Assembly (NCBI GenBank): GCA_016285885.1
Contig: JAEERP010000004.1
Location: 186,001-250,000 of the forward strand
DNA: 64,000 nucleotides
Reading direction: 5' to 3'
Origin: Paludibacteraceae bacterium
Lineage (GTDB): Bacteria; Bacteroidota; Bacteroidia; Bacteroidales; Paludibacteraceae
Part shown: positions 61,614 through 64,000 of the stretch, one piece after another
Numbering within the stretch: position 1 is the stretch's first letter
How the letters are laid out: every line of letters starts with the position of its first letter
Position numbers and translations under genes: made by a program
The notes under the pieces: model-generated
What the model saw: the letters and a program-made list of their open reading frames with translations, nothing else
The model's database searches: none
What the model was told of the DNA's origin: nothing

Positions 61614-62153
61614 ATGAAACGCATATTGGTTATACTAACACTCTTGGGTTCCATGGGTTCCGCCCACGCGGCAAATCTGGAAAAGTACGAGAAGCTTTAT
61701 GCTGGTTGCGTGGACAATCAAGAGTCGACTATTTATGGGGGAACATATGGGGCATGGCCGAAAAATCTTATTCTGCCGGAATTCCCAGATGGTGGGGATG
61801 TTGAGTTTACTCGCTTCATCTACCATAACCAGATGTACCCGGAGGTTGTGGAGTCATACGATAGCGTGACGAAACAACCTATATTGCCGACGGGTGTTGT
61901 GGCTGTCCAAATCGTCATCGATAGATGTGGAAGGGCAACGCGTCAGGAAATCATACAATCCATGAATGAGGAATATGACCAGGAAGCCCTTCGTATCATG
62001 AATGGCTTGCCAGTCTTCAGAGCGGGGGAGATTGATGGTATTAGGGTGAAAGTGGCGCTTATTGTGCCTGTGAGATTCTCGAGGACTCATCTTCCACCTA
62101 AGACGGAAGAGGTCATTGATTTTGATGAAAACTATAATTTTGATGATTGGTGA
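61614..62153 (+). CDS. Secreted TonB C-terminal-domain protein
   Basis: A 179-residue exported protein. A signal peptide ends near SAHAA (residue 19), followed by about 60 residues with no proline-rich spacer and then a TonB C-terminal-like domain: VVAVQIVIDRCGRATRQEII (about 97-116), DQEALRIMNGLPVF and GIRVKVALIVPVRF. TonB proteins normally have an N-terminal membrane anchor and a spacer that spans the periplasm; both are absent. It may be a periplasmic energy-transduction partner or merely share the fold. It overlaps aroK by one base (TGATG), so translation is coupled. Confidence 0.75.
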   Translation: MKRILVILTLLGSMGSAHAANLEKYEKLYAGCVDNQESTIYGGTYGAWPKNLILPEFPDGGDVEFTRFIYHNQMYPEVVESYDSVTKQPILPTGVVAVQIVIDRCGRATRQEIIQSMNEEYDQEALRIMNGLPVFRAGEIDGIRVKVALIVPVRFSRTHLPPKTEEVIDFDENYNFDDW

Positions 62154-62659
62154 TGAAACAAACACGTTTGTTTTTAGTGGGTTACATGGGATGCGGGAAA
62201 ACGCATACCGCTAAGCGTTTGGCTAAAAAGTACGGTATGGACTATATCGATCTGGATCAGTATATCGAGCGTCGATTCTTCAAGACCATCCCGCAGATCT
62301 TCGCCGAGAGGGGAGAGGAGGGATTCCGTAAACTGGAGCACAACATGTTGGAGGAGGTCGCCTCCTTCGAGAATGTCATCATCTCTACGGGTGGTGGCGC
62401 GGCATGTTTCTACGACAACATGGAGTTGATGAACGCTTCGGGCGAGACGGTCTACCTCCAGGCTTCACCGGAAGGCCTTTTCGCTTATCTGAAGAATGCG
62501 AAGGCGGAACGTCCTTTGTTGGCCGGCAAGTCTGACGACGAGATGCTGGCGTTCATCCGCACAAGCCTAGAGACGAGGGAGCCCTACTATCTGAAGGCGA
62601 AGCATGTCATCGATTCTAAGGATGAAAGCGATGTGCTTTTCGACCAACTGTTGAAATAA
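62153..62659 (+). CDS. aroK: Shikimate kinase
   Basis: A 168-residue P-loop kinase that phosphorylates shikimate with ATP in the chorismate pathway. FLVGYMGCGKTHTAKRLAKK (residues about 7-26) is the Walker A loop, DLDQYIERRFFKTIPQIF holds the DxD metal-binding aspartates, and GEEGFRKLE and STGGGAACF match the shikimate-binding sites. Length is normal. The start is the ATG that overlaps the stop of the preceding gene; a start six bases upstream is in frame but less likely. Confidence 0.95.
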   Translation: MKQTRLFLVGYMGCGKTHTAKRLAKKYGMDYIDLDQYIERRFFKTIPQIFAERGEEGFRKLEHNMLEEVASFENVIISTGGGAACFYDNMELMNASGETVYLQASPEGLFAYLKNAKAERPLLAGKSDDEMLAFIRTSLETREPYYLKAKHVIDSKDESDVLFDQLLK

Positions 62660-62684
62660 TACTTGGCTAAATAATTACATATTC

Positions 62685-64000
62685 ATGCAAGAGAAAATTA
62701 TCGTATTGGATTTCGGTGGGCAGTATGCTCACCTGATTGCGAATAGAGTCCGCCGTCTGGGCGTTTTCACGGAGATATGCTCCCCAACCGCTTCCGTCGA
62801 GGAATTGGCGGGCGCTAAGGGAATCATCTATAGTGGCGGTCCTTCCAGCGTGTATGCGGAGGATGCCCCTGATTATAATCCTGAGATATTGAACATCCCG
62901 GTGCCTAAGCTGGGTATCTGCTACGGACATCAGCTGATGGCCTCCCAGTTGGGTGGTACGGTGAAACCGGGTAAGGTGAAGGAGTATGGCATCGCGGATC
63001 TCCTGCTGAAGGAGCCTCAACATCCCCTTTTGAAGGGTATCCCTGCCTCTTCCCCTATGTGGATGAGCCATGGCGACGCGGTGGAGAAACTGCCTGCGGG
63101 TTATAAGATCATCGCCTCCACCAAGGATTGCCCGATTGCGGCCGTCGCTTTGGACGAGCGCAAGATCTATGGCATACAGTTCCACCCGGAGGTGACGCAC
63201 AGCAAGTTCGGTATGAAGATATTGGACAACTTCATTGATATCTGTGGCTGCGAACGTACGTGGAACATGAAGAGCTACATGCCGCTGATCTCGGAGAAGA
63301 TCAAGAAGGAGGTGGGCGACCGCAAGGTGTTCCTGCTGGTTTCCGGTGGTGTGGACAGTACCGTGGCGTTCGTGTTGCTGAACCGTGTGTTGGGCACTGA
63401 CCGTGTCATGGGTCTGCACATCGACAATGGTATGATGCGTATGGACGAGTCCGCTAAGATCATTGATTTCTTGAAGGCTGAGGGCATGCACAACCTGCGT
63501 GTGGTGGATGCGACCGACACCTTCCTTGGCAAGCTGAAGGGCATCACGGCTCCTGAGCAGAAACGTAAGATCATCGGCGCCACTTTCTTGGTGGTGAAGG
63601 ACGAGGAGATGGCTAAACTGAACCTCGACCCTAAGGAGTGGATGATTGCCCAGGGCACCATTTATCCGGATACCATCGAGAGCGGTGGTACGAAGAACGC
63701 TGATTTGATCAAGACCCACCACAACCGTGTGAAGGAGGTGATGGATCTGATGGCGCAAGGCTTGTTGCTGGAGCCGTTGGCAGACCTCTACAAGGATGAG
63801 GTCCGCATGTTGGGCGAGGAGTTGGGTATTCCTCATAACCTCGTGTGGAGGCATCCGTTCCCTGGCCCGGGCTTGGGCGTGCGCCTGCTTTGCACCGACG
63901 GAAAGGGTGAGTTCGCGAAGATGGAGGATGTGCCGGGCTTGGCGGATTATCTGAAAGAGAACCATATAGAGGGAAAGATCCTTCCGATCAAGAGTGTGGG
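62685..64000 (+). CDS. guaA: GMP synthase (glutamine-hydrolysing), 3' end missing
   Basis: About 438 codons of GMP synthase, cut by the window edge. The glutamine amidotransferase domain starts IIVLDFGGQYAHLIANRVR and has the catalytic cysteine in GICYGHQLMA and the His-Glu pair in FHPEV. The ATP pyrophosphatase domain has the P-loop FLLVSGGVDSTVAF and IESGGTKNADLIKTHHN. After PFPGPGLGVRLL comes the start of the dimerisation domain, ending at PIKSVG. Roughly 85 residues remain outside. The enzyme aminates XMP to GMP in the cytosol. A reverse-strand open frame across 62667-63965 is only a shadow of this gene. Confidence 0.96.
   Translation, partial: MQEKIIVLDFGGQYAHLIANRVRRLGVFTEICSPTASVEELAGAKGIIYSGGPSSVYAEDAPDYNPEILNIPVPKLGICYGHQLMASQLGGTVKPGKVKEYGIADLLLKEPQHPLLKGIPASSPMWMSHGDAVEKLPAGYKIIASTKDCPIAAVALDERKIYGIQFHPEVTHSKFGMKILDNFIDICGCERTWNMKSYMPLISEKIKKEVGDRKVFLLVSGGVDSTVAFVLLNRVLGTDRVMGLHIDNGMMRMDESAKIIDFLKAEGMHNLRVVDATDTFLGKLKGITAPEQKRKIIGATFLVVKDEEMAKLNLDPKEWMIAQGTIYPDTIESGGTKNADLIKTHHNRVKEVMDLMAQGLLLEPLADLYKDEVRMLGEELGIPHNLVWRHPFPGPGLGVRLLCTDGKGEFAKMEDVPGLADYLKENHIEGKILPIKSV

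Noticed and set aside
62667-63965. 432-codon open frame on the minus strand
   Set aside because: It lies exactly opposite guaA, whose plus-strand protein has all catalytic motifs. The minus-strand product is His/Arg/Gln-rich with no family features, a codon-usage shadow.

Overview
This 64 kb window is a chromosomal segment of a Bacteroidota bacterium, most likely a Bacteroidales that has a type IX secretion system (T9SS). The evidence is gldK-gldL-gldM-gldN behind a PorP/SprF gene, a SusC/SusD pair, the YfhO and OstA families, and the Bacteroidota promoter signature: a -7 box TAnnTTTG, often with TTTG about 19-22 bases upstream, found before many of the genes and all three tRNAs. I cannot name a genus. 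No rRNA, IS element, prophage or CRISPR array was seen.

Layout. 1-333 is the 3' end of a penicillin-binding protein 1C gene. 486-5351 is a compact co-directional cassette: cytidylyltransferase, HMGL-like aldolase, thiamine-diphosphate (TPP) enzyme in two frames, KdsC-like HAD phosphatase, and a GT52/sialyltransferase-like glycosyltransferase. It looks like a route to a CMP-activated 2-keto sugar acid and its transfer, with an aldolase where NeuB/KdsA would normally be. 5361-9626 (minus) holds two glycosyltransferase-like genes and a YfhO-type membrane protein. trpS, a VanZ-like protein, another family 2 glycosyltransferase, an unknown acidic protein and an acyltransferase-3 follow. 14475-17240 is a cobalamin-dependent methionine synthase without the C-terminal reactivation domain. 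17661-18666 is a second acyltransferase-3, broken by a one-base frameshift near a T9 and a G5 tract. tRNA-Gly(CCC) and tRNA-Gln(TTG) lie at 19.9-20.3 kb.

20545-26235 encodes a 1896-residue secreted repeat protein. It has five GLUG-like beta-helix modules in an A-B-B-A-C order, separated by Cys-rich linkers, and a C-terminal T9SS-type sorting domain. tyrS, efp, a SAM methyltransferase-like gene and a DUF2795-like gene lead to the T9SS block (porP/sprF, gldK, gldL, gldM, gldN; 29711-35558). So the window carries both core secretion machinery and a likely cargo.

35672-47127 holds leuS, rplS and an envelope-biogenesis train: three consecutive parvulin/SurA-type proteins, an OstA/LptA-like protein and a TonB-dependent receptor. 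47180-51303 is sugar metabolism: an FHS-family sugar permease, a ROK glucokinase and an acetyl-CoA hydrolase/CoA-transferase. 51760-58498 is a SusC-SusD-surface-glycan-binding-protein trio with no glycosidase or regulator beside it. The end holds tRNA-Leu(TAG), a topoisomerase IV/gyrase A subunit, a TonB C-terminal-domain protein, aroK, and a guaA gene that runs off the window.

The common theme is the cell surface: sugar activation, glycosyl transfer and O-acylation, outer-membrane assembly, T9SS export and nutrient import, interspersed with translation and housekeeping genes. The two most unusual items are the aldolase/TPP/cytidylyltransferase cassette and the A-B-B-A-C Cys-linker protein. 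Both are inferences from sequence.
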